From contig NZ_SMCO01000009.1 of assembly GCF_004346685.1 (NCBI RefSeq), forward strand, positions 61,628-125,627: a DNA stretch of 64,000 nt, written 5' to 3'. This DNA comes from Sulfurirhabdus autotrophica (lineage in GTDB: Bacteria; Pseudomonadota; Gammaproteobacteria; Burkholderiales; SMCO01). The notes under the pieces are model-generated. The model searched no databases and was not told the DNA's origin. It was given only the letters and a program-made list of their open reading frames with translations. The stretch's first letter is position 1. The number at the start of each line of letters is the position of its first letter. Position numbers and translations under genes: made by a program. Shown here one piece after another: positions 9,677-19,345 of the stretch.

Positions 9677-11644
9677 CTATTTCACAGTCTCTTTCAATTG
9701 CTCAAGAATAGCCGGATTTTCAAGGGTAGATGTATCCGAAGTAATTTCTTCCCCCTTGGCTATGGAACGCAATAGCCGGCGCATAATTTTTCCCGAGCGA
9801 GTTTTGGGTAAATTATCGCCAAAACGAATTTCATCCGGTTTGGCGATAGGTCCGATCTCTTTGCCCACCCATTCACGTAATTGTGCTACCACTTCACGCG
9901 CTGCATCGCCTGTAGGACGCTGACCTTTCAATACAACGAACGCCACGACTGACTCGCCCTTTATGTCATGGGGCTTTCCAACCACTGCGGCCTCTGCAAC
10001 CAAAGGATTCGCCACCAAAGCCGATTCGATTTCCATCGTTCCTAGTCGATGCCCGGATACATTCAACACATCATCAATGCGCCCCATAATCCAGAAATAG
10101 CCATCTTTATCCCGGTGAGCTGAATCTCCGGCCAAGTACATCTTTCCGCCCAGTTCCGCAGGAAAATAAGTATTCTTATAGCGCTCGGGATCGCCCCACA
10201 ATGTCCGCAATTGCGATGGGAATGGTCGTTTAATCACAAGAATGCCTCCCTGCCCTTTTTCTATCGGGCCACCTTGCTCATCGACAATATCGGCAATAAT
10301 CCCGGGTAAAGGCAAAGTACAAGAACCTGGTTTTGTCGGAACAGCACCCGGCAGTGGTGCAATCATATTGCTGCCAGTTTCAGTCTGCCACCAGGTATCC
10401 ACAATCGGACAATGACCTTGCCCTACAGTTTCGTAATACCACATCCAGGCTTCCGGGTTTATGGGCTCACCCACGGTTCCCAACAGACGAAGCGAAGAAA
10501 GATCATATTGCTTGGGCAAATCAGAACCAAGTTTGATCAAGGAGCGAATAGCTGTAGGTGCGGTATAAAATGTGGTGACTTTGTGGTCCTGAATCAGCTT
10601 CCAGAATCGCCCTGCATCCGGATAGGTAGGTACGCCTTCGAAAATCACCTCTGTGCCACCCATTGCCAGCGGTCCATATGCAACATAGGTATGTCCGGTA
10701 ATCCAGCCCACGTCAGCGGTGCACCAATAAACATCATCTGCCTTATGGTCAAAAACCCATTTCATGCTGAGAATAGCCCCCAACAAGAATCCGGCACTGC
10801 TATGTTGCACACCTTTGGGTTTACCGGTAGAACCAGAGGTATATAGAATAAACAAGGGATCTTCAGCATTGACCCATACCGGTTCGCAAGTATCTGCCTG
10901 CCCGATGATAGCCTCATGCCACCACTGATCACGCTGTGCATCCCAATGAACATTGCCACCAGTACGCTTGTAAACAACGACTTTTTCTACGCAGTCACAT
11001 CCCCCCATACCGATTGCGTCATCCACCGCTGATTTCAGCGCAACCGCCTTCCCCCCGCGCATGCCTTCGTCAGCAGTAATCACCAGCTTTGCACCCGCAT
11101 CGATGATGCGTTCATGCAGACTTTTTGCAGAAAAACCGCCAAACACAACGGAATGTATCCCCCCTATACGGGCACAGGCCTGCATGGCGACAACTGCCTC
11201 AATACTCATCGGCATATAAATAATGACACGATCACCCTTGGCAACACCCTGTGCCTTGAGCGCATTGGCAAACTGGCAAACGCGATGATACAAGTCCTGA
11301 TAGGTCACTTTCGTAACTTTACCGTCATCAGCTTCGAAAATCAGCGCCGTTTTATTGCTTTTGTCTGCAAGATGACGATCCAGGCAGTTATAGGAAACAT
11401 TCATTTCCCCGTCGTAAAACCAGCGATAAAAAGGCGCTTTAGTTTCATCGAGCACATTTGAAAACGGCTTGTGCCAGCTGATGTGTTCCTTGGCTAAAGC
11501 CCCCCAAAACCCCTCGTAATCGCTTTCAGCCTTAGCGCACAGCGCCTTATAGGCATCCATACCGGAAACAGTTGCCTGTTTGCGAAATGCTTCACTCGGT
11601 GCGAAGACGCGCGTTTCGGAAAGAATAGTATCTATGGTCGCCAT
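9677..11644 (-). CDS. acs: acetyl-CoA synthetase
   Basis: A 655-residue AMP-forming acetate-CoA ligase, full length for Acs. The P-loop-like adenylation motif [15 protein letters not shown] is near residue 265, WWQTETGS near 415, the [31 protein letters not shown] hinge region (quoted in parts: [14 protein letters not shown]) near 505-540, and [11 protein letters not shown] near 610. The Lys in that last motif is the residue usually acetylated to switch the enzyme off. It converts acetate, ATP and CoA to acetyl-CoA for assimilation. It is divergent from glnE and heads the acs-yhdP-nit-tldD run. No acetylation-control gene is visible next to it. Confidence 0.96.
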   Translation of the reverse strand: MATIDTILSETRVFAPSEAFRKQATVSGMDAYKALCAKAESDYEGFWGALAKEHISWHKPFSNVLDETKAPFYRWFYDGEMNVSYNCLDRHLADKSNKTALIFEADDGKVTKVTYQDLYHRVCQFANALKAQGVAKGDRVIIYMPMSIEAVVAMQACARIGGIHSVVFGGFSAKSLHERIIDAGAKLVITADEGMRGGKAVALKSAVDDAIGMGGCDCVEKVVVYKRTGGNVHWDAQRDQWWHEAIIGQADTCEPVWVNAEDPLFILYTSGSTGKPKGVQHSSAGFLLGAILSMKWVFDHKADDVYWCTADVGWITGHTYVAYGPLAMGGTEVIFEGVPTYPDAGRFWKLIQDHKVTTFYTAPTAIRSLIKLGSDLPKQYDLSSLRLLGTVGEPINPEAWMWYYETVGQGHCPIVDTWWQTETGSNMIAPLPGAVPTKPGSCTLPLPGIIADIVDEQGGPIEKGQGGILVIKRPFPSQLRTLWGDPERYKNTYFPAELGGKMYLAGDSAHRDKDGYFWIMGRIDDVLNVSGHRLGTMEIESALVANPLVAEAAVVGKPHDIKGESVVAFVVLKGQRPTGDAAREVVAQLREWVGKEIGPIAKPDEIRFGDNLPKTRSGKIMRRLLRSIAKGEEITSDTSTLENPAILEQLKETVK

Positions 11645-11729
11645 TTTTGCCCCTCAAAATTATTTCCAACAATAATATTATGGAAGTTCACGAATAGGTT
11701 TTCGACTGAAAGTTGCTTTTCAACATGAC

Positions 11730-11743
11730 TAATGCGAGCATTA
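11730..11743. promoter_or_regulatory. palindrome TAATGC-GA-GCATTA between acs and glnE
   Basis: Two perfect 6-bp arms, TAATGC and GCATTA, separated by GA, in the short divergent region between acs and glnE. It covers the upstream ATG candidate of glnE (11732), which fits better with an operator if translation of glnE begins at the TTG at 11783. No regulator family is implied by the sequence alone. Confidence 0.35.
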
Positions 11744-14482
11744 GGTACGTTTCTCATCTGTTACAAAAAGGTTCATTTTACCTTGAATACCACACCTGCG
11801 ACACAATCTGCCTCTGCTTATATTGAAAAAACCACCCGACTTAGCCGTTATGTGCGCAATTTACTCATCAGCGCACCCTCTTTACGCGATGACTTGCTGG
11901 GAAAATTAGCCAATGCCTGGACAAAACCTGAAATGGAGACATTTCTCTCAACTTGTCCGATTTCCGATGAAAAAAGCCTGAAAAAAGCTTTGCGGGATCT
12001 GCGCAAGGCCGTCATGTTACGTTTACTTACTCGGGATTTAAACGGACTAGCCGATCTGCAGGAAGTGATGAACACCATGACTGCAATTGCAGAAGTCACT
12101 ACAAACTGTGCCATTCATCATCTAAGTCATTGGTTAAAGTCGCAATATGGCGATCCGATCGGTGCTGAAAGCGGCGAGTTGCAGACATTCATTGTTGTCG
12201 GCATGGGAAAACTGGGGGGTGGCGAACTAAATGTTTCTTCGGATATCGACCTGATATTCATCTATCCGGAAGAAGGCGAAACCACCGGACCCAAAAAATT
12301 AAGCAACCACGAATACTTTACCCAACTTGGCCGTAAACTGAACAACGCGATCAGCGAAATAACTGAAGACGGCTACGTATTCCGGGTAGATATGCGTCTG
12401 CGCCCCTATGGTGAGAGCGGTTCGCTGGTTGTCAGCTTTGCCATGCTGGAAAATTATTTCATCACTCAAGGCAGGGAATGGGAACGCTATGCCTGGATCA
12501 AAGCTCGGATTATTAGCGGCGATCACATTGAAGAACTAACGCAACTGGCCCGTCCTTTCATATTTCGCAAATATCTGGATTTCGGTGCATTTGCATCCAT
12601 GCGGGATTTACACGCGCAAATTCGACGCGAGGTGCAGCGGCGAGAGCTTTCCAACAATATCAAACTCGGGCCAGGCGGGATTCGTGAGATAGAGTTTACC
12701 GCTCAGGTGTTCCAGTTGATTCGCGGCGGAAAAGTAGCCGAATTGCAAATTCGCCCGACGCTTAAAGTTCTACAACTTTTGGATAGTCGCGACTTGCTTT
12801 CTACACAGGCAGTGACCGAACTCAGTGAGGCTTATGTTTTTTTGCGTGACCTTGAACATCGGTTGCAATATCTGGACGACGCACAAACCCAGACCTTACC
12901 TGAAAATCCAACTGATCAGGCTATCATCGCCGAAGGCATGGGATTTGCTGATTACGATAGTTTTCTACAAGTTTTGAATAGTCATCGCAACAAGGTTTCA
13001 CGCCATTTTGATCAAGTATTCGCAGCGCCACAAAGCACGCAGGAAAGCCACCCCCTGGCAGCTTTATGGAGCGGATTGGAAAATGGTGAAAGCATATCCA
13101 TACTAGCTGAACTCGGTTATACCAATCCGGAATCCATACAAAATCGATTGCATCAGTTAAAGCACAGCAGTCGCTACAATCAGATGCCGGATGCCAATAG
13201 AACCCGTTTTGATGCCCTCATGCCGCCATTAATTGAAGTGTCCTCCGGATTTACCAATCCGGATCAGACTCTGGAGCGCATTTTAGTCTTACTGGAAGGT
13301 GTCAGCCGCCGCGAATCTTATCTGGCGCTGTTGCTGGAATACCCGCAGTCACTCAATCAGGTTGCCAAAATATGCAGTGCGAGCCCTTGGGCTGCTGACT
13401 ACCTGGCTCGCCAGCCTATACTACTGGACGAATTACTGGATACGCGACTGCTCTACCAGGCGCCGGATTGGGGCAGCCTTAAAATAACGCTACAAAAACA
13501 GATGGATGAACAAGCTGGCGATGTCGAAAGGCAAATGGATATACTGCGACAGTTCAAGCATGCGCAGGTATTTCATTTTCTGGCACAGGACCTTGCAGGA
13601 TTACTCCCCCTGGAACAACTCAGCGACAATTTGAGCGACCTGGCTGACTTGATACTCAGCGAAACTTTGCGCGCCTGCTGGAAAAATCTCACACGCCGAC
13701 ACTGCGATGTACCGCAGTTTGCCATCATCGGCTACGGCAGGCTGGGTGGGAAAGAATTGGGTTACGCTTCCGATCTGGATATTATCTTCCTCTACGATGA
13801 TGAATCGCCCGAAGCGCCGGAAATCTATGCACGCCTGGCGCAACGCATGAATTCCTGGCTAAGCAGCATCACATCCGCTGGCATGCTCTATGAAACCGAT
13901 TTGCGTCTGCGCCCTGACGGTGCCAGCGGACTATTGGTCAGCTCGGTCGTTGCCTTTGAAACATACCAGAAATCAAAAGCATGGGTATGGGAACATCAGG
14001 CGCTTACCCGCGCACGTTGGGTGGCCGGCGACAGCAATGTTGGCAAGATATTTGATCGGATCCGTTGCGAGGTGCTGAAACAAACCCGTGATCGAAGCAA
14101 GCTCGCACAAGATATTATCGAAATGCGACAAAAAATGCGGGATAGCCATCCCAATACCAGCGGTTTATTCGATATCAAGCACGACCGGGGCGGTATCGTC
14201 GATGTCGAATTTATCGTCCAGTATCTGGTATTGGCCAATGCATCCCAACATGCTGACCTGACACGCAACATAGGCAATCTGGCCCTGCTCAAGTTATCCG
14301 GTGAATTAGGCTTAATTCCTGATGATCTGGCAGAATCTGCTCGTGACGCTTACCGCCAGTATCGTCAATGGCAACATCAGTTAAGATTGCAGGGAGCAAA
14401 ATACGCCCGATTGGAGCAAGAAAAGGCAGCTGAATATAGCACTTCCGTGCAAAAGCTTTGGAATACTGTTTTTGGAGGCTAA
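11732..14482 (+). CDS. glnE: bifunctional glutamine synthetase adenylyltransferase / deadenylase
   Basis: A 916-residue protein with two nucleotidyltransferase domains. The N-terminal one has GMGKLGGGELNVSSDIDLIF (near residue 160) and the C-terminal one has GYGRLGGKELGYASDLDIIF (near residue 668); both keep the G-x-G-K/R-LGG and SD-x-D metal-site signature. GlnE adds AMP to, or removes it from, glutamine synthetase under PII control, linking nitrogen status to ammonia assimilation. The length fits the family if translation begins slightly later: a TTG at 11783 (LNTTPATQ) follows an AAAGG sequence and avoids 17 odd hydrophobic residues, and the ATG at 11732 lies in a palindrome. I give the longest frame but favour the TTG. 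It is followed by ilvE 69 nt downstream. Confidence 0.95.
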   Translation: MRALGTFLICYKKVHFTLNTTPATQSASAYIEKTTRLSRYVRNLLISAPSLRDDLLGKLANAWTKPEMETFLSTCPISDEKSLKKALRDLRKAVMLRLLTRDLNGLADLQEVMNTMTAIAEVTTNCAIHHLSHWLKSQYGDPIGAESGELQTFIVVGMGKLGGGELNVSSDIDLIFIYPEEGETTGPKKLSNHEYFTQLGRKLNNAISEITEDGYVFRVDMRLRPYGESGSLVVSFAMLENYFITQGREWERYAWIKARIISGDHIEELTQLARPFIFRKYLDFGAFASMRDLHAQIRREVQRRELSNNIKLGPGGIREIEFTAQVFQLIRGGKVAELQIRPTLKVLQLLDSRDLLSTQAVTELSEAYVFLRDLEHRLQYLDDAQTQTLPENPTDQAIIAEGMGFADYDSFLQVLNSHRNKVSRHFDQVFAAPQSTQESHPLAALWSGLENGESISILAELGYTNPESIQNRLHQLKHSSRYNQMPDANRTRFDALMPPLIEVSSGFTNPDQTLERILVLLEGVSRRESYLALLLEYPQSLNQVAKICSASPWAADYLARQPILLDELLDTRLLYQAPDWGSLKITLQKQMDEQAGDVERQMDILRQFKHAQVFHFLAQDLAGLLPLEQLSDNLSDLADLILSETLRACWKNLTRRHCDVPQFAIIGYGRLGGKELGYASDLDIIFLYDDESPEAPEIYARLAQRMNSWLSSITSAGMLYETDLRLRPDGASGLLVSSVVAFETYQKSKAWVWEHQALTRARWVAGDSNVGKIFDRIRCEVLKQTRDRSKLAQDIIEMRQKMRDSHPNTSGLFDIKHDRGGIVDVEFIVQYLVLANASQHADLTRNIGNLALLKLSGELGLIPDDLAESARDAYRQYRQWQHQLRLQGAKYARLEQEKAAEYSTSVQKLWNTVFGG

Positions 14483-14551
14483 ACCGCCCTGCCTTCTCCC
14501 AAAAAATACGATACAATATCCGTTTTAGAATAGAGTTTCGGAGTAACAATA

Positions 14552-15472
14552 ATGTCGATGGCCGACCGCGATGGTTTAATTTGGTATGATGGAAAAATGG
14601 TTCCCTGGCGCGAAGCGACCACCCATGTGTTAACCCATACACTGCATTATGGAATGGGCGTGTTTGAGGGCGTTCGTGCTTACAAGACCGACAAAGGCCC
14701 GGCTATTTTCCGCCTGAAAGAGCACACCGACCGTCTGTTTCGCTCAGCGCACATTCTTGGCATGAAGCTGCCGTTTGACAATGAAACCATCTACAAGGCA
14801 CAGCTTGCTGCTGTCCGTGAAAACAAGCTGGAATCCGGCTACATTCGCCCGATGGCATTTTTCGGCCCGGAAGCCATGGGCATTTCCGCAAAAACCCTGA
14901 GCGTACACATGATCGTCGCAGCCTGGCCGTGGGGTGCTTATCTCGGCAAGGAAGCGCTGGAGCATGGCATTCGCGTCAAGACCTCTTCCTTTGCACGGCA
15001 TCATGTCAATATCACCATGTGCAAGGCCAAAGCCAATGGCAACTACATGAACTCCATCCTGGCGCATCAAGAAGCAGCCACTGATGGCTATGATGAAGCT
15101 TTGCTGCTGGACGTAGATGGTTTTGTTGCTGAAGGTTCCGGAGAAAATGTCTTCATTATCCGTAACGGCAAGCTCTATACGCCTGACCTGACTTCCGCGC
15201 TGGAAGGCATTACCCGCGACACCATCGTGCAACTGGCTGGCGAAATCGGACTGCCAGTGGTAGAAAAGCGCATTACGCGCGATGAAGTTTACAGTGCAGA
15301 TGAAGCCTTCTTTACCGGCACGGCTGCTGAAGTAACACCTATCCGCGAACTGGATAACCGCAAGATCGGCAATGGCGACCGCGGGCCACTGACAGAAAAG
15401 CTGCAAACCATGTATTTTGATTGCGTAACCGGCAAAGCCAAGCACCATATGGACTGGCTGACGTTGGTCTAA
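14552..15472 (+). CDS. ilvE: branched-chain amino acid aminotransferase
   Basis: A 306-residue class IV PLP aminotransferase. The PLP lysine is K160 in CKAKANGNYMNS, followed by the family blocks DEALLLDVDGFVAEGSGENVF, LEGITRDTIVQLA and EAFFTGTAAEVTPI (quoted as landmarks). IlvE transfers the amino group between glutamate and branched-chain 2-oxo acids in the last step of Leu, Ile and Val synthesis. The CGGAG ribosome-binding site before the ATG supports this start. It sits between glnE and a CHCC zinc-finger gene, an order shared by many betaproteobacteria. Confidence 0.96.
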   Translation: MSMADRDGLIWYDGKMVPWREATTHVLTHTLHYGMGVFEGVRAYKTDKGPAIFRLKEHTDRLFRSAHILGMKLPFDNETIYKAQLAAVRENKLESGYIRPMAFFGPEAMGISAKTLSVHMIVAAWPWGAYLGKEALEHGIRVKTSSFARHHVNITMCKAKANGNYMNSILAHQEAATDGYDEALLLDVDGFVAEGSGENVFIIRNGKLYTPDLTSALEGITRDTIVQLAGEIGLPVVEKRITRDEVYSADEAFFTGTAAEVTPIRELDNRKIGNGDRGPLTEKLQTMYFDCVTGKAKHHMDWLTLV

Positions 15473-15492
15473 CCAATAAAATGCAATAACAT

Positions 15493-15518
15493 AGCCCCTG
15501 ACTTCCATGTCGGGGGCT
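15493..15518 (+). terminator. stem-loop downstream of ilvE
   Basis: AGCCCCTGAC at 15493-15502 and GTCGGGGGCT at 15509-15518 pair over 10 bp with one mismatch (a G-U pair in RNA) around a 6-nt loop. It is about 20 nt after the ilvE stop codon. No T-run follows, so it is a weak intrinsic terminator or an mRNA-stabilising hairpin. Confidence 0.5.
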
Positions 15519-15651
15519 CAATCAGTAGTCAATTTGAATGGACAGCTGTTTCAGGCACCTCTGGAACGACCGTGGACTGCCCAGCATTACGTTGGGCATT
15601 TTGATGTAAATTCTTTTTGCAAGAATCAACAAATTCAGGTTAGGAGCGAAC

Positions 15652-15861
15652 GTGTCAGTCAAAGCCCCAGTAGAAAACAAGCAACGCTACATAGAAGTTT
15701 CTGCAGACGATCTTCCGCTTCATTGCCCTACGCCGGAAATGGTACTATGGAATGCACACCCAAGAGTATTTCTGGATATAGAAACAAAAGGGGAAGCGCT
15801 ATGCCCCTACTGCGGTACTTTCTATAAACTTAAAGGCGGCCCGGCGTCCTCGCACCATTAG
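15652..15861 (+). CDS. CHCC-type zinc-finger domain protein
   Basis: A 69-residue protein with the zf-CHCC pattern: C25 in LHCPTP, H36 in NAHPRVFL, then CPYCG near residues 51-55, spaced as in the NDUFS6-like zinc finger. Translation begins at GTG, supported by the AGGAG sequence seven nucleotides upstream. Proteins of this type are found beside ilvE and the LPS heptosyltransferase gene in many betaproteobacteria, but their role is not established. It is cytoplasmic with no membrane segment. Confidence 0.88.
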   Translation: MSVKAPVENKQRYIEVSADDLPLHCPTPEMVLWNAHPRVFLDIETKGEALCPYCGTFYKLKGGPASSHH

Positions 15862-15998
15862 TGCCAATATAGGGAATCAGTGCTGTACAACCAAACATTG
15901 ATTCAGAACAACATGCAGTCCGCGTACCGCTATAGTCAGCAACACTTAACCCAAGTTCACATCAGTTTACTGCCCCGTAAATTACCGTTTGTAAGCTT

Positions 15999-17009
15999 AT
16001 GCCAAAAATCCTGATCATTGCCCCCTCCTGGGTTGGCGACACTGTCATGGCGCAGCCCTTATTCAAACGGCTCCACGAACGTCATGCCAATCTCACCTTG
16101 GATGTTCTGGCTCCGGCCTGGACACTTCCCCTGCTTCAACACATGCCAGAAGTGCAGGACGTTATCGCGAATCCTTTTAATCATGGTGAATTAAAACTGG
16201 GCGCTCGATATCGTCTGGGAAAATCCCTCAGAAAGCGTGGCTACGACCAGGCCATCATATTACCGAATTCACTAAAATCTGCGCTCATTCCCTTTTTTGC
16301 AGGGATTCCACTGCGCACTGGCTTTGTCGGCGAAATGCGGCTCGGCATCGTCAATGATGCGCGGCATCTGGATGAAAAAGCTTTACCGCTGATGGTAGAA
16401 CGTTTTGCGGTGTTGGCCGAAGAAAAATTTGCGCCGCTACCCCGTCCGTTACCCGCCACTTCTTTGCTAGTCAATGCAACTGAGCAAAAACAGACACTGG
16501 CGAAATTAGCTCTTTCCCCACAAAAACCGGTAATGGCTTTTTGCATCGGGGCTGAATTCGGTCCGGCTAAACGCTGGCCTGTTTCCCATTTTGCCGAATT
16601 AGGAAAGATGCTGTCAGATCACTATGAAGTTTGGTTGATCGGCTCACACAAAGATCAGGCAATCGGAGATGAAATACAGCAGCTATGTGGCAGTAATTGC
16701 AAGAATCTATGTGGAAAAACCGGCCTGAGCGATGCGATTTCCCTGTTGGCAAGCGCTTCGCTGGTGATTAGCAATGATTCTGGCCTGATGCACGTTGCCG
16801 CTGCCTTGAACAAACCCATGATGGCGCTTTATGGTTCATCCAGCCCGGGTTTCACACCACCGCTTTCTGATAAAGCACACGTCATCAGCCTGAATCTCTC
16901 ATGCAGCCCTTGTTTTAAAAGAGAATGCCCTTTAGGGCATTTCAACTGCATGAATCAACTCACACCAAAGAATGTTTTAAAAGAAATCGACAAGGTAAAG
17001 CTTGAATAA
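15999..17009 (+). CDS. waaF: lipopolysaccharide heptosyltransferase II
   Basis: A 336-residue GT9 family glycosyltransferase. The start MPKILIIAPSWVGDTVMAQPLF is the WaaF N-terminus (nucleotide-sugar domain glycine loop), and the C-terminal half has ISNDSGLMHVAAAL and MALYGSSSPGFTPP, followed by the Cys-containing LSCSPCFKRECPLGH segment typical of WaaF. The enzyme adds the second L-glycero-D-manno-heptose to the inner core of lipopolysaccharide on the cytoplasmic face of the inner membrane. No other LPS gene is adjacent. It converges on rpoS. Confidence 0.94.
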   Translation: MPKILIIAPSWVGDTVMAQPLFKRLHERHANLTLDVLAPAWTLPLLQHMPEVQDVIANPFNHGELKLGARYRLGKSLRKRGYDQAIILPNSLKSALIPFFAGIPLRTGFVGEMRLGIVNDARHLDEKALPLMVERFAVLAEEKFAPLPRPLPATSLLVNATEQKQTLAKLALSPQKPVMAFCIGAEFGPAKRWPVSHFAELGKMLSDHYEVWLIGSHKDQAIGDEIQQLCGSNCKNLCGKTGLSDAISLLASASLVISNDSGLMHVAAALNKPMMALYGSSSPGFTPPLSDKAHVISLNLSCSPCFKRECPLGHFNCMNQLTPKNVLKEIDKVKLE

Positions 17010-17058
17010 CGCATTGTTCTGTTCAGGCAGTCTATATCTAATATCTACAGCTTTTATG

Positions 17059-17128
17059 ACCGCAGAGGCGCGGAGACACTGAGAGAAAAGGCACTTCTAA
17101 ACTACGATCTTCTCCGCGCATCTGCGGT
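17059..17128. repeat. interspersed palindromic repeat, copy 1 (between waaF and rpoS)
   Basis: ACCGCAGAGGCGCGGAGA at 17059-17076 pairs with TCTCCGCGCATCTGCGGT at 17111-17128 over 18 bp with one mismatch. The left arm continues as CACTGAGAG. The same element recurs at 46536-46675. It sits between the converging genes waaF and rpoS and could act as a terminator for both. Short elements of the CCGCAGAGGCGCAGAGA kind are widespread in intergenic regions of environmental bacteria. Confidence 0.8.
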
Positions 17129-17198
17129 AAACTGATTCCGGTAAACACCCATAAGTACCTTCCCTGTGGCAAAGCACCTGCCTTACCAGGCAGCTCAC

Positions 17199-18143
17199 CT
17201 ACAGCAAGGCTTCTTTCGATATGCCATCCCGTTTAAGCATATAGCGCAAGTGCTGCAATGCCTCCAGTTGTATCTGCCTCACGCGTTCACGGGTGACACT
17301 CAAACTTTCTGCCAGCGCATCCAGCGTCCATATTTCCAGACCACTCAACCCATAACGCCTTTCTATCACCCAGCGCTGGCGGTCATTCAAATGCTCCAGC
17401 CAACTAGATACATAACCTTCCACTTCAGCCGTATGCAGTAACGCTGCAGCATTATCGGCATTGTCATCCGGTACAGCATCACTGATGGAGAGTTGGTTAT
17501 CGGATAATGGTGCATCCATAGAGGCAATGCGTTCATTAAAATGGAGCATTTGCTGAACATCTTCAACAGATTTCCCGACAAGATCAGCAATATCCTCTAT
17601 TTTTGGGTCAGCATGACCATGAGATTCCAAATGCTGTTTTGCGCGCAGACATCCATTCAGCTCCTTGATGATATGTATTGGCAAACGAATAGTGCGAGAC
17701 TGGTTCATGATGGCACGCTCTACATTCTGGCGTATCCACCACGTAGCATAGGTTGAAAAACGAAAGCCGCGGGATGGATCAAATTTATCCAATGCATGCA
17801 TCAAACCCAGATTACCTTCTTCGATCAAATCCAGAAATGGCACACCACGGTTCAGATAATGCTTGGCAATATTCACCACCAGTCGCAGGTTATGTTCGAT
17901 CATTTTTTGTCGCGCATCGAAATTTCCCGCTTTAACTTCCAGAGCCAAAGCCATTTCTTCCTTTGCCTTCAGCAATTTATTACGCCCAATTTCCTGTAAG
18001 TATATTTGCGTGACGTCTGCATGATAATCACTTGGTAAATTATCAGCATCCTCTGCAATATCTATCAAATCAAAGCCAGTACCTTCATTCAAAATAGCAT
18101 CAGCCACCAATTCCAAATCTTCTTCATGTGAAATTTGTCTCAT
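17199..18143 (-). CDS. rpoS: RNA polymerase sigma factor RpoS (sigma-38)
   Basis: A 314-residue group 2 sigma-70 factor. Region 1.2 ([21 protein letters not shown]), region 2 ([23 protein letters not shown] and [17 protein letters not shown], quoted as landmarks), region 3 and region 4 ([20 protein letters not shown]) are all intact. The short N-terminus without region 1.1 and the Thr-Trp-Trp-Ile-Arg segment fit RpoS rather than RpoD. It directs general stress and stationary-phase transcription. The usual upstream nlpD and pcm/surE genes are not here; instead a small unknown gene and a two-component system lie upstream on the same strand. Confidence 0.93.
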   Translation of the reverse strand: MRQISHEEDLELVADAILNEGTGFDLIDIAEDADNLPSDYHADVTQIYLQEIGRNKLLKAKEEMALALEVKAGNFDARQKMIEHNLRLVVNIAKHYLNRGVPFLDLIEEGNLGLMHALDKFDPSRGFRFSTYATWWIRQNVERAIMNQSRTIRLPIHIIKELNGCLRAKQHLESHGHADPKIEDIADLVGKSVEDVQQMLHFNERIASMDAPLSDNQLSISDAVPDDNADNAAALLHTAEVEGYVSSWLEHLNDRQRWVIERRYGLSGLEIWTLDALAESLSVTRERVRQIQLEALQHLRYMLKRDGISKEALL

Positions 18144-18304
18144 GATTCTGTCCTTCAGAAAATAATTTTTATTTGAATAAGCGCAAACAGGTTTCTATGA
18201 TGTTTTACACCCCATTTTTTGTTGCTCATGCTCTGCTTAATATGAAAAAAGAATGGCTATAAAAAACACTGAAAAGATCAAATTTGTAGCAATGTTTTAA
18301 AAAT

Positions 18305-18526
18305 TCAGGCAGCTAACTGGACGGATTTTATGGGTAAGAGCACATCAGCCTGCTCAGGAAATTGGCTATCAATAAATTGATTAACCAAATTTTCAATACG
18401 GAAGTTTGCCGGCACATACCATTCATATTGCGGCTTGTAAGCACTGCATAACCTGAGCCCTTTTTCTTTCTCGAGCCACAGCAGAAAATTTGATGCATTA
18501 GTTATAAAATCTTCATTGCTCTTCAT
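18305..18526 (-). CDS. small protein of unknown function upstream of rpoS
   Basis: A 73-residue frame, starting MKSNEDFITNASNFLLWLEK. The ATG at 18526 is chosen over an upstream in-frame GTG (18535) because an AAGAGG ribosome-binding site lies eight nucleotides before it; the same AAGAGGTG sequence precedes the histidine kinase gene nearby. The protein is soluble and aromatic-rich (WYVPANFRIENLVNQFI) with no domain I recognise. It lies 161 nt upstream of rpoS and about 190 nt downstream of the response regulator gene. It could be real and stress-linked by position, but I have no functional evidence. Confidence 0.6.
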   Translation of the reverse strand: MKSNEDFITNASNFLLWLEKEKGLRLCSAYKPQYEWYVPANFRIENLVNQFIDSQFPEQADVLLPIKSVQLAA

Positions 18527-18715
18527 ATTGAACACCTCTTAAAAGAAATGAATGGATGACTGCAATGTTATGGAAAATCAGGGAGGCTGAATGTCAGGGA
18601 AATCGGTATTATGCTGTAAGGCACTGCTGAATTTTTGTAAGGGAATCCCTACAAAGAATTAAGGATTACACTAGAAGGATTTGTATAACACACTGAAATG
18701 AAATGAAGTACCTGC

Positions 18716-19345
18716 TTATTTGAAGAGTGCATTTTCCATCGCGTACTGAATCAGTTCTACATTGTTGCCGATATTTAATTTTGTCATCAGACGATGCTTA
18801 TGTGTGCTGACTGTTTTAGGACTTAGAGAGAGTTCATTGGCGATTTCACTGATCAGCATACCTTCAGCAATCATTCGAAATATCTGAAACTCACGGTCAG
18901 AAAGCGTTTCATGGGAAGGGGTAGACTTGAACGGATCTATCTCATAGGCCAGTTTTTCAGCCAACACACGACTGATATGCTTACCCCCGGCCGCAACGCG
19001 CCGAATGGCTGAAACCAGCAATTCTGAAGCACTATCCTTGTTCAGATAGCCGGAAGCGCCTGCTTTTAAAGCCCTCACTGCAAACTGGTCTTCCTGATGC
19101 ATGCTGAGCACCAGAATGTTAATTTCAGGCTTCTTCTCTTTGATCCGTTTGATCAAATCAATCCCGCTCAAACCAGGCATAGACATATCCAGCAACACCA
19201 CATCCCAATGATCTTTACTAATTGCCTCCAGCGCTTCCTGCCCATTCTGCGCTTCGCCGGCCACTTCCATATCGCTATTGGCTGAGAGTATTTGCTTCAA
19301 TCCGGCACGCACAATGGCGTGATCATCTGCCACAAGAATTTTCAT
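18716..19345 (-). CDS. NarL/FixJ-family response regulator
   Basis: A 209-residue two-domain regulator. The receiver has the acidic pair D7/D8, phospho-acceptor D53 in VVLLDMSMPG, Ser/Thr near 83 and K105 in YLNKDS. The C-terminal LuxR-type HTH reads LSDREFQIFRMIAEG...LSPKTVSTHKHRLMTKL (residues about 145-195). Its start codon overlaps the stop codon of the upstream histidine kinase by 4 nt, so the two are translationally coupled cognate partners. The target genes are unknown; self-regulation and nearby genes are possibilities. Confidence 0.93.
   Translation of the reverse strand: MKILVADDHAIVRAGLKQILSANSDMEVAGEAQNGQEALEAISKDHWDVVLLDMSMPGLSGIDLIKRIKEKKPEINILVLSMHQEDQFAVRALKAGASGYLNKDSASELLVSAIRRVAAGGKHISRVLAEKLAYEIDPFKSTPSHETLSDREFQIFRMIAEGMLISEIANELSLSPKTVSTHKHRLMTKLNIGNNVELIQYAMENALFK

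Noticed and set aside
14744..15508. A 254-codon minus-strand frame opposite ilvE
   Set aside because: IlvE is complete with its PLP lysine; the antisense frame has no motifs or ribosome-binding site.
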